Both the position numbers and the translations under genes were made by a program. From Enterobacter soli ATCC BAA-2102 (lineage in GTDB: Bacteria; Pseudomonadota; Gammaproteobacteria; Enterobacterales; Enterobacteriaceae), in NCBI RefSeq assembly GCF_001654845.1, contig NZ_LXES01000046.1:62001-126000 (forward strand): a DNA stretch of 64,000 nucleotides, given 5' to 3'. Under the pieces are notes generated by a model. The model was given only the letters and a program-made list of their open reading frames with translations. It searched no databases and was not told the DNA's origin. Positions 26,190 to 35,489 of this stretch are shown one piece after another (position 1 is the first letter of the stretch; each line of letters opens with the position of its first letter).

Positions 26190-27230
26190 TTATTTGTTTT
26201 CAGTCGCGACACGTATCACGACTTTGCCGAAGTTTTTCCCTTCAAGCAGGCCAATCAGCGCCTGGGGCGCATTTTCCAGCCCGTCAATAACCTGTTCACG
26301 ATAGTGGATTTTACCTTCCTGCACCCAACGTCCCATTTCCGCCTGGAACTCCTGGACGCGGTGACCGTAATCTTGCCCGATGATAAAACCCTGCATCCGG
26401 ATGCGTTTTTTGAGGATCGTCGCCATTAACAGCGATAAACGGTCCGGGCCATCCGGCAATCCGGTGGCGTTATAACCGCTCACCAGGCCACACACCGGCA
26501 CGCGCGCCGAGGTATTCAGTAACGGCAGCACGGCATCAAAGACTTTGCCTCCGACGTTTTCGTAATACACATCAATCCCGTTCGGACAAGCTTTCGCCAG
26601 CTGCGCCGCAAAGTCGTCCGCATAGTGATCCAGGCAAAGATCAAAACCTAAAATCTCGGTGGCATAGCGGCATTTCTCTGCTCCACCCGCAACGCCAATG
26701 ACCCGGCAACCTTTAATTTTACCGATTTGCCCAACCGTGGCGCCCACCGGCCCGGTGGCCGCGGCAACCACCAGCGTTTCTCCCGCTTTTGGCTGCCCGA
26801 TGTCCAGTAACCCCATATACGCGGTAAAACCTGGCATCCCCAGCACGCCAAGTGCCCAGGAAGGATGCGCCGGGTTTTCGCCCAGTTTCACCAGACCGCT
26901 GCCATCGGACAGCTCATACTCCTGCCAGCCGCTGTAACCCAGCACCCACTCACCCGGTTTGAAATCCGGATGATTTGACTGCTCAACGCGGCTGACGGTG
27001 CCGCCCACCATCACCGCGCCAATTTCTACCGGCGGCGAATAAGACGGGGCATCGCTCATGCGACCACGCATATAGGGGTCAAGAGACAACCACTCGGTGC
27101 GCAGCACTATCTGCCCCGCAGCAGGTGTCGGGACTGGCTGCGCTTCTGAACGGAAATTCTCAGCGACCGGTGCGCCATGTGGACGAGAGGCCAGAACCCA
27201 GCGACGATTTTGCAGTGGAGATTGACTCAT
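26190..27230 (-). CDS. curA: NADPH-dependent curcumin/dihydrocurcumin reductase CurA
   Basis: This 346-residue enzyme is a zinc-free member of the medium-chain reductase family and reduces activated double bonds such as those of curcumin. It matches E. coli CurA (YncB, 345 residues) along its whole length, including SLDPYMRGRMSD, the nucleotide motif AAATGPVGATVGQIGK near residues 155-170 and YENVGGKVFDAVLP. The longer open frame begins seven codons earlier, but AAGGAA lies just before the ATG at 27230 and the length then agrees. mcbR lies downstream on the same strand. Confidence 0.94.
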   Translation of the reverse strand: MSQSPLQNRRWVLASRPHGAPVAENFRSEAQPVPTPAAGQIVLRTEWLSLDPYMRGRMSDAPSYSPPVEIGAVMVGGTVSRVEQSNHPDFKPGEWVLGYSGWQEYELSDGSGLVKLGENPAHPSWALGVLGMPGFTAYMGLLDIGQPKAGETLVVAAATGPVGATVGQIGKIKGCRVIGVAGGAEKCRYATEILGFDLCLDHYADDFAAQLAKACPNGIDVYYENVGGKVFDAVLPLLNTSARVPVCGLVSGYNATGLPDGPDRLSLLMATILKKRIRMQGFIIGQDYGHRVQEFQAEMGRWVQEGKIHYREQVIDGLENAPQALIGLLEGKNFGKVVIRVATENK

Positions 27231-27295
27231 ATCGTGTTCCTTATTGTGCAAATGTCATTAGAGACTAGCCCCTTATGATGCAGGCCGCTTTAGCA

Positions 27296-27871
27296 TTACG
27301 AGCCGGACTGATTAAGCCGAACGACCAGATAAATACAGGAATTCTCGGTTTCATTGATAAAACGGCAGTCGTTGGGCGGCCCCAGCTCCAGGCAGTCTCC
27401 GGCTTTCATTTCGTGGCGGGTATCGCCTTCCTGAAATACCAGTTCGCCTTCCTGTAACCAGATAAGCTGACGTGCCAGCGCATAGGACGACGCAGGCATG
27501 GGTACATCACTGCCCGCAGGCAATTCCACCTGGACCAGGTCGATAGGAAGATCGGTTCTCGGTGAAACGTGGCGGCGAAGATAGTGGCTTTGCGGATCGC
27601 GCCAGACCGGCTGATTCGCCAGGCGCAGCAGTTTTCCTTCCTGCATTTCGGCTCTGGCAATCAGCGTGGACATACTGATTCCAAACGCGCCGGATAAACG
27701 GGCAAGCAAGGTCGCCGTTGGGCTGCTGTCCCCACGTTCAATCTTATGGATCATGGCGCGTGAGACGCCTGCCCGGTCGGCAAGCTCGCTCAGTGACCAA
27801 CCGCGCGACTCGCGTTCAATGCGAATTCGTGCGCTAATCCGTTGATTCATATTGTCTGTAATAGTATTCAT
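27296..27871 (-). CDS. XRE-family regulator with C-terminal cupin domain
   Basis: This protein of up to 191 residues has a helix-turn-helix in residues 12-65 (RGWSLSELADRAGVSRAMIHKIERGDSSPTATLLARLSGAFG pattern) and a cupin sensor at the C-terminus (LIWLQEGELVFQEGD..HEMKAGDCLELG). This SutR/PuuR-like layout is usual for regulators of amine or amino-acid metabolism. It lies between curA and mnaT, a position empty in E. coli. A -10-like palindrome lies directly before the first ATG, so the second ATG (27850) may be the real start. Confidence 0.88.
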   Translation of the reverse strand: MNTITDNMNQRISARIRIERESRGWSLSELADRAGVSRAMIHKIERGDSSPTATLLARLSGAFGISMSTLIARAEMQEGKLLRLANQPVWRDPQSHYLRRHVSPRTDLPIDLVQVELPAGSDVPMPASSYALARQLIWLQEGELVFQEGDTRHEMKAGDCLELGPPNDCRFINETENSCIYLVVRLNQSGS

Positions 27872-27876
27872 GACGT

Positions 27877-27892
27877 CATACTATAGTGTATG
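27877..27892. promoter_or_regulatory. Inverted repeat before the XRE-cupin gene, probable operator/promoter
   Basis: CATAC-TATAGT-GTATG has 5-bp arms around an ACTATAGT core. The core doubles as a -10-like TATAGT for leftward transcription only a few bases before the regulator's first ATG. The same nonamer ACTATAGTG recurs 109 bp away before mnaT. Confidence 0.45.
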
Positions 27893-27988
27893 AACGGCAA
27901 TTCAATGGTGTTTTCATAACAAAAAAATATGGCTTATACCGTAGCGATTTGGTGAGGCAGTTGTGTAATATTGTGCTAAACACGTACT

Positions 27989-27997
27989 ACTATAGTG
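27989..27997. promoter_or_regulatory. Second copy of the ACTATAGTG element, at the mnaT promoter
   Basis: This nonamer is identical to the one beside the XRE gene, 25 bp before the mnaT ATG. TATAGT at 27991-27996 is well placed as a -10 for mnaT. It is either a shared operator half or simply similar promoter elements. Confidence 0.4.
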
Positions 27998-28021
27998 AAC
28001 AACACATTCAGAGGTTCAATC

Positions 28022-28540
28022 ATGATAATTCGCCACGCCAGCAAAGAAGACTGCGCCGCCATCGGTGAGATCTACAACCACGCGGTAGTTCATACCGCAG
28101 CAATCTGGAACGATAAAACCGTAGATACCGATAACCGTATCGCCTGGTATGAAGCGCGTATTCTGGTGGGGTACCCGGTGCTGGTCAGTGAAGAAAACGG
28201 CGTGGTGACAGGGTATGCCTCATTCGGCGACTGGCGCGCCTTCGATGGCTTCCGCCATACGGTTGAACACTCGGTCTACGTTCACCCGGAACACCAGGGT
28301 AAAGGTATTGGCCGTCAGCTGATGAAAGTCCTGATCGTCGAGGCGCGTAACATTGGCAAGCATGTGATGGTGGCCGGGATTGAAGCGCAAAATCATGCAT
28401 CTATTCATCTGCACGAGACACTTGGCTTTGTCACTACCGGGCAAATGCCGCAGGTCGGCACCAAGTTTGGCCGCTGGCTGGATTTAACCTTTATGCAGTT
28501 GCAGCTGGACGAGCGCACCGACCCGGACGCCATTTCATGA
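28022..28540 (+). CDS. mnaT: L-amino acid N-acyltransferase MnaT
   Basis: This 172-residue GNAT enzyme is nearly identical in layout to E. coli MnaT (YncA), which acetylates methionine and its sulfone or sulfoximine and related amino acids. The acetyl-CoA loop reads HQGKGIGRQLM near residues 86-96, preceded by VEHSVYVHPE and followed by GIEAQNHASIHLHETLGF. The ATG at 28022 gives the E. coli length; the frame opens earlier. It overlaps ydcZ by four bases (ATGA), implying coupled translation. Confidence 0.95.
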   Translation: MIIRHASKEDCAAIGEIYNHAVVHTAAIWNDKTVDTDNRIAWYEARILVGYPVLVSEENGVVTGYASFGDWRAFDGFRHTVEHSVYVHPEHQGKGIGRQLMKVLIVEARNIGKHVMVAGIEAQNHASIHLHETLGFVTTGQMPQVGTKFGRWLDLTFMQLQLDERTDPDAIS

Positions 28541-28986
28541 ATCAATCACTGACGCTGGCATTTCTGGTGGCGGCGGGTATTGGCCTGGTGGTGCAGAACA
28601 CCTTAATGGTGCGCATCACTCAGTCCACCTCCACGATCCTTATCGCGATGTTGCTGAACTCACTGGTAGGGATTGTCCTGTTCGTCAGCATCTTACTGAT
28701 CAAGCAAGGTACAGCCGGATTTAGCGAGCTGGCATCTACCGTACGCTGGTGGACGCTGATCCCCGGTTTGCTGGGCTCGTTTTTTGTGTTTGCCAGTATC
28801 AGTGGGTATCAGAACGTGGGCGCTGCCACCACCATTGCGGTACTGGTCGCAAGCCAGCTTATTGGTGGGCTGGTGATGGATGTACTGAGAAGTAACGGCA
28901 TCCCACTGCGCGCACTGATTGGCCCAGGATGCGGCGCAGTGATGCTGGTCGTGGGAGCCTGGCTGGTGGCAAGGCGCCAGTTTTAA
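28537..28986 (+). CDS. ydcZ: DMT-superfamily inner-membrane protein YdcZ
   Basis: This 149-residue protein of about five hydrophobic helices has the same length as E. coli YdcZ and reads nearly the same throughout (MNQSLTLAFLVAAGIGLVVQ start, VGAWLVARR end). It belongs to the DUF606/EamA-like small transporters. Function is unknown, but coupling to mnaT hints at export of an acylated amino acid or its precursor. Its end overlaps ydcY tail-to-tail by four bases. Confidence 0.93.
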   Translation: MNQSLTLAFLVAAGIGLVVQNTLMVRITQSTSTILIAMLLNSLVGIVLFVSILLIKQGTAGFSELASTVRWWTLIPGLLGSFFVFASISGYQNVGAATTIAVLVASQLIGGLVMDVLRSNGIPLRALIGPGCGAVMLVVGAWLVARRQF

Positions 28987-29216
28987 AGGATAGTGCCGCC
29001 CTTCGTGAGGTGCTCGTGACGCGCCTCCATTTCTTCTTTGTGCTGCTTACCGTGATGCGCAATCGCGGTACGCAGCCGCTGCTGCTGGGTAAAGCGATCT
29101 TCGCGGCCCAGCTCAGCATCATCGCTCAGTTCGATAAGCAGCTCATTCATGTGAGTTATAACGCTCTCTTCAAGCGCGGCATCCACACGGGCGATGACTT
29201 CGTTTAAATGTGACAT
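28983..29216 (-). CDS. ydcY: Conserved small protein YdcY (DUF2526)
   Basis: This 77-residue soluble, charged, mostly helical protein begins MSHLNEVIARVDAALEES, the same length as E. coli YdcY. SD AAGGAG lies five to six bases before the ATG at 29216; the frame opens two codons earlier at a GTG. No function is known. In E. coli ortT follows next, whereas here about 9 kb of other genes intervene. Confidence 0.93.
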   Translation of the reverse strand: MSHLNEVIARVDAALEESVITHMNELLIELSDDAELGREDRFTQQQRLRTAIAHHGKQHKEEMEARHEHLTKGGTIL

Positions 29217-29234
29217 TGTCACTCCTTGTTATGT

Positions 29235-29264
29235 GCCCGGCGGGCGGCGCTACGCTTACCGGGC
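29235..29264. repeat. REP-like GC-rich inverted repeat
   Basis: GCCCGG and CCGGGC arms surround a GGCGCTACGC core, which matches the repeat after ansP. It lies in the short gap between the peptide-binding protein gene and ydcY. Confidence 0.6.
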
Positions 29265-29274
29265 GATAAAATGC

Positions 29275-30873
29275 TTAGTTCAGCTTCGCTTTCGAGAAAT
29301 CGCTTCCCATCAGGCTCACGCTGTATCCCGTAATATTACTACGGGTAGCATAGAAGGTCTTCCCGTTTGCCAGCGCAATCCACGGCGCCTGCTGGTAGAA
29401 GATCTCCTGCGCCTGGCTGTAGAGTTTCGCGCGGTCGGCCGGGTTGCTGGTAAGCTTGGCTTTCTGTACCAGGCCATCATAACCCTTGTCGCACCAGCGC
29501 GCGGCGTTTGAACCGGTCTTGATGCTGTTGCAACCCAGCAGCACGTCGGCAAAATTATCCGGGTCACCGTTATCCGACATCCAGCCAAACAGCGCAGAAT
29601 CGTGCTCGCCTTTACGCATTCCGGAGAGGTACTCGCCCCACTCGTAAGAGACGATTTTCGCCGTCACGCCCACTTTCGCCCAGTCGGCCTGGATCATCTC
29701 CGCAATACGGCGAGAGTTCGGGTTATACGGACGCTGCACCGGCATCGACCACAGCGTCACCTCTGCGCCCTTCTCCAGTCCGGCCTGCTTCAGCAGAGCT
29801 TTCGCTTTCTCAGGATCGTAGCTGTAATCTTTCAGATCCTTATTAAAGCCCATCATATTTGGCGGAATAGGTGATTTTGCCACTGTACCGGAGCCCATAA
29901 AGACCGCGTTAACGATCGCTTTTTTGTCGGTCGCATAGTTGAGTGCCTGGCGTACCAGCACGTTATCAAACGGTTTTTTCTCGGTGTTAAACGCCAGATA
30001 GCCCACGTTCAGCGCATGCACGGAATGCAGGGTCAGATCTTTGTTGTTTTTGATAACATCAAACTGCACCGGAGATGGCGCAGGGATAATCTGGCATTCG
30101 TTGGTTTGCAGCTTCGCCAGACGCGTTTCCACGTTCGGCGTGATGGAGAAAATCAGGTGTTTGGTCGGCACCGCGCCATCCCAGTAGTTCGGGTTCGCGA
30201 TGTAGCGGATCAGCGAATCCACTTTGTACTGCTGGAGCACGTATGGCCCGGTACCAATCGGCCAGGTATCCACGTTCTCTGGCGTTCCCTTTTTCAGCAT
30301 CACATCCGCATATTCCGCAGACAGAATAGAGGCAAAATCCATCCCCCAGTCGGCCAGGAATGCGGCATTCGGTTCGCTCAGGGTGAACTGGACATGATAG
30401 TCATCAATCTTTTTAACGTCCTGAATCAGCTTATCCAGGCCTACGTCGTTAAAGTATTCGTAATTGCCCTTCGACACATCGTGATACGGGTGTTTAGGGT
30501 CTTTCTGACGCATAACGGAGAAAATAACGTCATCGGCATTAAAATCACGGGTCGGTTTGAAGTATTTATTGCTGTTGAACTTGACCCCTTTACGCAGCGT
30601 AAAGGTATAGGTCTTGCCGTCCGGAGAAATGGTCCATGACTCCGCCAGCGACGGAACCGGGGTATTTTTTACCGGGTCAAAGTTAATCAGGCGGTTGTAC
30701 AGTACCTGAGAGCTGGCGACAAATGAGGGACCGGAGCTGGCAATCTGTGGGTTGAATGACTCAGGCGAGGCTTCAGAACAATAAATAATGGTGTCGTTGT
30801 TCGCCGCCCATGCGGCACTTGCCGGTAAAAGAGTGCTCAGCGCAAGCGCGAGCAGCGTTTTCCCTGTAGACAT
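29275..30873 (-). CDS. Periplasmic dipeptide/oligopeptide-binding protein (DppA-like), orphan
   Basis: This 532-residue family 5 solute-binding protein has a signal peptide ending near residue 22 (..PASAAWA-AND), the usual YCSEASPESFNPQ opening and ARWCDKGYDG, typical of DppA-type proteins. It should bind short peptides or haem-like ligands for an ABC importer. No permease or ATPase gene lies nearby, so it would dock with the Dpp or another distant system. The start at 30873 is set by the signal peptide and AAAGGG upstream; the frame opens 26 codons earlier. Confidence 0.9.
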   Translation of the reverse strand: MSTGKTLLALALSTLLPASAAWAANNDTIIYCSEASPESFNPQIASSGPSFVASSQVLYNRLINFDPVKNTPVPSLAESWTISPDGKTYTFTLRKGVKFNSNKYFKPTRDFNADDVIFSVMRQKDPKHPYHDVSKGNYEYFNDVGLDKLIQDVKKIDDYHVQFTLSEPNAAFLADWGMDFASILSAEYADVMLKKGTPENVDTWPIGTGPYVLQQYKVDSLIRYIANPNYWDGAVPTKHLIFSITPNVETRLAKLQTNECQIIPAPSPVQFDVIKNNKDLTLHSVHALNVGYLAFNTEKKPFDNVLVRQALNYATDKKAIVNAVFMGSGTVAKSPIPPNMMGFNKDLKDYSYDPEKAKALLKQAGLEKGAEVTLWSMPVQRPYNPNSRRIAEMIQADWAKVGVTAKIVSYEWGEYLSGMRKGEHDSALFGWMSDNGDPDNFADVLLGCNSIKTGSNAARWCDKGYDGLVQKAKLTSNPADRAKLYSQAQEIFYQQAPWIALANGKTFYATRSNITGYSVSLMGSDFSKAKLN

Positions 30874-31116
30874 GGTTATAACCCTTTCGGTTTTATTATA
30901 TAGGATAGTAATAACAGCACAGCCCGGATGGCCTGGCAAATAACGAAACACTATCAGGTTATTCTAAAGCAGTGCTTTTCGCTGGTTTTACAGCCAGTGA
31001 CTCTGAAATTGATTTGCCTTAAGTGCCATTATTCGTCAAGCACAACCGTCACGATCAATGCCGCAAGAAATCCCCCCTTTTAGCCTCTCTTCCTCCGTTT
31101 GCTTGATGAGCAGTTT

Positions 31117-31129
31117 CGTTAAAGTAACG
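31117..31129. promoter_or_regulatory. Inverted repeat in the srfA promoter region
   Basis: CGTTA-AAG-TAACG is a perfect 5-3-5 inverted repeat ending 27 bp before the srfA GTG start, within the region where a promoter or operator would lie. No regulator can be named from it. Confidence 0.3.
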
Positions 31130-31156
31130 GTGTGAAGAAGTAAATGGGACCAAATC

Positions 31157-32503
31157 GTGGCAAAAACTCTTTTACGCAGCGGTAATCTGGATGACTTTCA
31201 GGCCGTTGGCGGCGGCGGACAGGCCGTTTTTGAATCAGCGTTGCAAATCCGTGAAGCACTTCGCCTGCGAAAACAGCAGGCCATTGTCGATTGTCTGGCT
31301 ATCCCTCAGGTCAATGATGGTGGCGACCGCGTAGACTGGTATTCACCGGTTGACGGGATGGTCACCAGCTGGAAAGCTGCCGACGAAGATACCCGCTTCC
31401 GCGCCCTGCGCTATCTGGAAAACACCCTCGCGAGCGTTGAATCGCTGAGTAAAAAGTGCCTCCAGTCGCCTAAAACTGCGCAACAACTTTTTGGCTCCCT
31501 GCTATCTAAAGCCTTTCAGTTTCCTGGTGAAAACTTCCTGTTTTTGCTTGATGGCAAACCGGTTATCACGTTCTGGGGCTTTGTGAATCTTAACGAGAAC
31601 GCCCGCGATGACGTTCTTGAATGCCTGCGCGAGTCGCTTATTCCTGAACCTGCGCCCGTGGTGATTGAAGATCCAGAACCCGAACCGGAACCCGCTCCGG
31701 TCATCACGTTTGAACAGGCCGACGAACCGCTGATGACACCGGCGACGGTGGTGCGTATTACGCCAGAAGATCTGTATGAGCCGGAGCCAGCACCCGTTGT
31801 CATTCCTCCCGTCGAGGAAGCCCAGCCGGCACCGGAAATCGTGCGCAAAAAGCGTCGTGTCCCGCTGTGGTCCCTCCCTGTTGCGGCGGTGCTGGTTGCC
31901 GCGGTTGCCGCTCCGCTGCTGTGGCCAAAACAAGCGCCATCCCAACCAGTTGACCCCGCTCCTGCGCCGACGCCTGTGGCTATTGCCCCACAGCCGGTGA
32001 AAACTGTTGAACCGTTGCCAATGAATCTGCCTCTGCATCAGGCTGAAGTGCTGGTGGCAAAGGTTAAAGAGCCAGAGCCTGCTCCGGTGCAAGCCACGGT
32101 GGTGATTGCCGCTATCCCGAAAGATGCCATGGTGATGGACGCAAACCAGGTGAAAGCCGGTTCAACCCGTTTCCTCAACGGCAGCTGGCGCGCCATTCTG
32201 GATGTGAAAGATCCGGTCACGGGCAAACCACCGTCATTACGCTTCCAGATCCAGAACAACAAGGGCTTTGCCCGCGTGGTACACGGCGACAATATTGTGT
32301 GTCGGACCGACGTATTTTCCGGATTACACAGCAATGGCGAGCTGATGATCAAAAGTCGTGGCAACGCGCGCTGCACCGATGGCTCGCGCTATCCGATGCC
32401 TGAGATCGCCTGTAAAGCCGGAACCAGCGATGTGGCGGAATGCAGCGCACGTTACGATGCCAAAACCATCGTTCCATTGACGTTCAAGAAAGCAGGTGCA
32501 TGA
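31157..32503 (+). CDS. srfA: SrfA family protein, membrane-anchored first component of the srfABC operon
   Basis: This 448-residue protein starts at a GTG (GGGA seven bases upstream). The N-terminal domain of about 150 residues is cytoplasmic. A Pro/Glu-rich linker follows (repeated PEPAPV and PEPEPEPAP, about residues 160-225), then KKRR, one membrane helix (about 236-254) and another Pro-rich stretch. The C-terminal domain (about 320-445) has four cysteines that could form periplasmic disulfides. The order srfA-srfB-srfC is that of the Salmonella locus first described as SsrB-regulated. No molecular function is established. The tight srfB and srfC overlaps indicate one operon. Confidence 0.82.
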   Translation: MAKTLLRSGNLDDFQAVGGGGQAVFESALQIREALRLRKQQAIVDCLAIPQVNDGGDRVDWYSPVDGMVTSWKAADEDTRFRALRYLENTLASVESLSKKCLQSPKTAQQLFGSLLSKAFQFPGENFLFLLDGKPVITFWGFVNLNENARDDVLECLRESLIPEPAPVVIEDPEPEPEPAPVITFEQADEPLMTPATVVRITPEDLYEPEPAPVVIPPVEEAQPAPEIVRKKRRVPLWSLPVAAVLVAAVAAPLLWPKQAPSQPVDPAPAPTPVAIAPQPVKTVEPLPMNLPLHQAEVLVAKVKEPEPAPVQATVVIAAIPKDAMVMDANQVKAGSTRFLNGSWRAILDVKDPVTGKPPSLRFQIQNNKGFARVVHGDNIVCRTDVFSGLHSNGELMIKSRGNARCTDGSRYPMPEIACKAGTSDVAECSARYDAKTIVPLTFKKAGA

Positions 32504-32507
32504 CCCT

Positions 32508-35489
32508 ATGCTGGTAAATCTTTGCGACTATAAACAAAGCGTTACGCTTATTGCCAATAGCGGCGTGCAATTCCTTGATTTTGGTCTGACCCCGCAGGAC
32601 ACCGCCAGCAATGGTCGGTTTGTCCGAAAAACGGCCAATGGCCCGCTGCTGCGTCTGGACTTCGATTTGGTTAATGGGCGCTACACGCTGCCAGGCACCG
32701 GGGGCGCGCAGCCCGAAGTGGTTAAGCCGGAAAGCACGATCCCACTGCATCAGTCCCTGACGGTTCTGGATGGCGTGTGGCTTCCGGTGCCTTTCCTGCG
32801 TTTTAACCCGCCGCGCACCTTTGTTGATGGCCCGGATAACTGGGCTCGCGTTCAGGTACGTAAGCTTGATGAGCCAGACAGCGCCGGTAATACCCACCGG
32901 GTAACGTTTGCACTCGACAGCCAGATTGCCGAACACGCCACATCCGCCCTTTCGCCCGTCGGGAACGATATCCTGAACGGCACGCGCTTTGCGCTGGCCT
33001 GGCGCGATGACGAAGTGGACAGTTTCCTTGACCAGACCTGGATTGACGGCTGGCTGCGTGAAGCATTCAGCCAGTTCGCGACAGGCGTGGAAAACCGTTC
33101 TGAACGCGACCTGCAACAGGCGATGCGCGGCTTTGAATACCAGGCCCACTGGCTGAACATGCTGACCATGCTCGGTGAGCAGCTCACCGTGCCAGAGGTG
33201 AAGTTTGTTACCCACACGCTCAGCACGCCAGCCATTCCAGTCGACCTCATCCTCGACGTCGGTAACACCCATACCTGCGGCGTGATCATCGAAGATCACG
33301 GCGATGCCAACGACGGACTGCGTCAGACGGCTGAGCTCCAGGTGCGCTCCCTGAGTGAACCGCAGTTCCTTAATGAGCCGCTTTTCACCAGCCGCCTTGA
33401 GTTTTCTGAAGCGCGTTTTGGCAAGCAGCATTTCTCGGTTGAAAGCGGCCGTGAAGATGCTTTTGTCTGGCCATCTATCGTGCGAGTGGGCGATGAAGCC
33501 CGCAAGCTGGCGATGCAGCGCCTGGGAACCGAGGGCAATAGTGGGATCTCCAGCCCACGTCGCTACCTGTGGGACGAAACCCCAGTGGTGCAGGACTGGC
33601 GTTTCAGCCAGATGAACAGCAAAACCCAGCGTGAGCCGTTAGCGACTGCCTTCCCGCTGATGAACCTGATGAACGACGACGGCGAGCCGCTCTTTACTCT
33701 GCCACAGGATGAGCGTTTGCCTGTGTTTTCACCGCAGTACAGCCGCAGCACCCTGATGACGCACATGCTGTGCGAACTGCTGGCCCAGGCTCTGGGGCAG
33801 ATCAACAGCGTGGCAACGCGTCTGCGCCTGGGGTTCCCTGCTTCACCTCGCCAGCTGCGCACCCTGATCCTGACGCTGCCTTCCGCCATGCCAAAACAGG
33901 AGCGCGAGATTTTCCGCCGCCGCATGTTTGAAGCCATCGCGATTGTCTGGAAAGCCATGGGCTGGCACCCGCAGGATGAAGATTTTGCCAGCCGTAAGCA
34001 GCAGGAAAAGAGCGTCGTTCCGGTACCTGAGATCCAGATGGAGTGGGACGAAGCCAGCTGCGGCCAGCTAGTGTGGCTTTACAACGAAGCTATCTCCCAT
34101 TTCGGCGGGCAGACTGAAGCGTTCTTCGCCTCTCTTGCTCGCCCGGACAGAGCGCCAGAGCCAGGGGTGAACCCCGCTCGTTCCCTACGCGTTGCGTCCA
34201 TTGATATTGGCGGCGGCACCACGGATATGGCGATCACGCATTATGCGCTGGACGATGGCTCGGGTAACAACGTCAAAATCACGCCACAACTGCTGTTCCG
34301 CGAAGGCTTTAAGGTAGCGGGTGATGACACCCTGCTGGACGTGATCCAGCGTTATGTCTTACCAGCCCTGCAAACTCAGCTTCAGAAATCCGGCATTGCC
34401 GATGCATCAATGCTGATGGCGTCGCTGTTTGGTGATTCCGGGCGTATCGACACGCAGGCGGTGTTACGCCAGCAAACCGCGCTCCAGCTGTTTATGCCAA
34501 TCGGCCACGCCATTCTTGCCGCCTGGGAGAGCAGTGATATCGACGATCCACTTGCCGGACTGCACGCAACCTTTGGTGATTTGCTGAACCAGAAACCCAC
34601 CCGTAACGTGATGGGTTATCTGCAACAGGCCATTGACCACGCCCTGCCTGCGGGCTCGGCGGAATTTGATCTGTTCGCAGTGCCGCTGCACGTGAATTTC
34701 CGTGAAATGCAGGACGCGATGCTGGCAGGCCAGTTTACGCTGGCGGCCCCGCTCCATGCCGTTTGCGAAGCGATTTCACATTACAGCTGCGATATTTTGC
34801 TGATCACGGGCCGCCCGGGCTGCCTGCCGGGCGTTCAGGCGTTGATTCGCCACCTGCAACCTGTACCGGTCAACCGCATAGTCTGGCTGGATAAATATCA
34901 GGTACATGAATGGTATCCGTTCAGCCAGCAGGGGCGTATTGGCAACCCGAAATCCACCGCCGCAGTGGGTGCGATGCTGTGCAGCCTGGCGCTTGACCTG
35001 CGCTTGCCGCGCTTTAATTTTAAAGCCGCGGACATTGGTGCGTACTCCACCGTGCGTTATCTGGGTGTGCTGGATAACACAGTGAACACGCTGCGCGAGG
35101 AAAACGTCTGGTATCAGGATATCGACCTCGACAAACCAGGGGCGAAACTGGACGCTCGCCTGCACTTCCCGTTGCGCGGAAATGTGACCCTGGGCTTCCG
35201 TCAGCTGGCGAATGCACGCTGGCCGGCGACACCGCTGTACACCCTGAGCATCAACTCTGCCGAGCTGGCAAAAGCCATTGCCGGAGATGGCGTGCTGAAT
35301 GTGCGTCTGAAACTTCGCGGCGGGAGTAAGCACGAAGGGCCTGAATCCTTTGAGCTTAGCGACGCCTGGCTCCAGGATGGTACCCCGGTTCCGGCTGATG
35401 CCTTAACGTTTAAACTGAATACCCTGGCCGATCGCCGTCACAGCGGAAGCCACTACTGGATCGACAGCGGGAGCGTATACCTGAAATGA
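32508..35489 (+). CDS. srfB: SrfB family protein with actin/Hsp70-type ATPase motifs
   Basis: This 993-residue cytoplasmic protein is annotated as virulence factor SrfB in related genomes. Actin-fold nucleotide-site motifs can be read: phosphate-1 LILDVGNTHTCGVII near residue 248, phosphate-2 VASIDIGGGTTDMAIT near 563-578, and an adenosine-type loop LLITGRPGCLPGVQAL near 764. ATP-dependent conformational cycling is therefore plausible, though not shown for the family. The ATG at 32508 (AGGTG upstream) is preferred to a GTG at 32496 that overlaps srfA. It overlaps srfC by ATGA. Confidence 0.87.
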   Translation: MLVNLCDYKQSVTLIANSGVQFLDFGLTPQDTASNGRFVRKTANGPLLRLDFDLVNGRYTLPGTGGAQPEVVKPESTIPLHQSLTVLDGVWLPVPFLRFNPPRTFVDGPDNWARVQVRKLDEPDSAGNTHRVTFALDSQIAEHATSALSPVGNDILNGTRFALAWRDDEVDSFLDQTWIDGWLREAFSQFATGVENRSERDLQQAMRGFEYQAHWLNMLTMLGEQLTVPEVKFVTHTLSTPAIPVDLILDVGNTHTCGVIIEDHGDANDGLRQTAELQVRSLSEPQFLNEPLFTSRLEFSEARFGKQHFSVESGREDAFVWPSIVRVGDEARKLAMQRLGTEGNSGISSPRRYLWDETPVVQDWRFSQMNSKTQREPLATAFPLMNLMNDDGEPLFTLPQDERLPVFSPQYSRSTLMTHMLCELLAQALGQINSVATRLRLGFPASPRQLRTLILTLPSAMPKQEREIFRRRMFEAIAIVWKAMGWHPQDEDFASRKQQEKSVVPVPEIQMEWDEASCGQLVWLYNEAISHFGGQTEAFFASLARPDRAPEPGVNPARSLRVASIDIGGGTTDMAITHYALDDGSGNNVKITPQLLFREGFKVAGDDTLLDVIQRYVLPALQTQLQKSGIADASMLMASLFGDSGRIDTQAVLRQQTALQLFMPIGHAILAAWESSDIDDPLAGLHATFGDLLNQKPTRNVMGYLQQAIDHALPAGSAEFDLFAVPLHVNFREMQDAMLAGQFTLAAPLHAVCEAISHYSCDILLITGRPGCLPGVQALIRHLQPVPVNRIVWLDKYQVHEWYPFSQQGRIGNPKSTAAVGAMLCSLALDLRLPRFNFKAADIGAYSTVRYLGVLDNTVNTLREENVWYQDIDLDKPGAKLDARLHFPLRGNVTLGFRQLANARWPATPLYTLSINSAELAKAIAGDGVLNVRLKLRGGSKHEGPESFELSDAWLQDGTPVPADALTFKLNTLADRRHSGSHYWIDSGSVYLK

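Noticed and set aside
32484..33431. 315-codon open frame on the minus strand inside srfB
   Set aside because: It is antisense to a well-supported SrfB frame, has no family signature and arises from the codon bias of the real gene.
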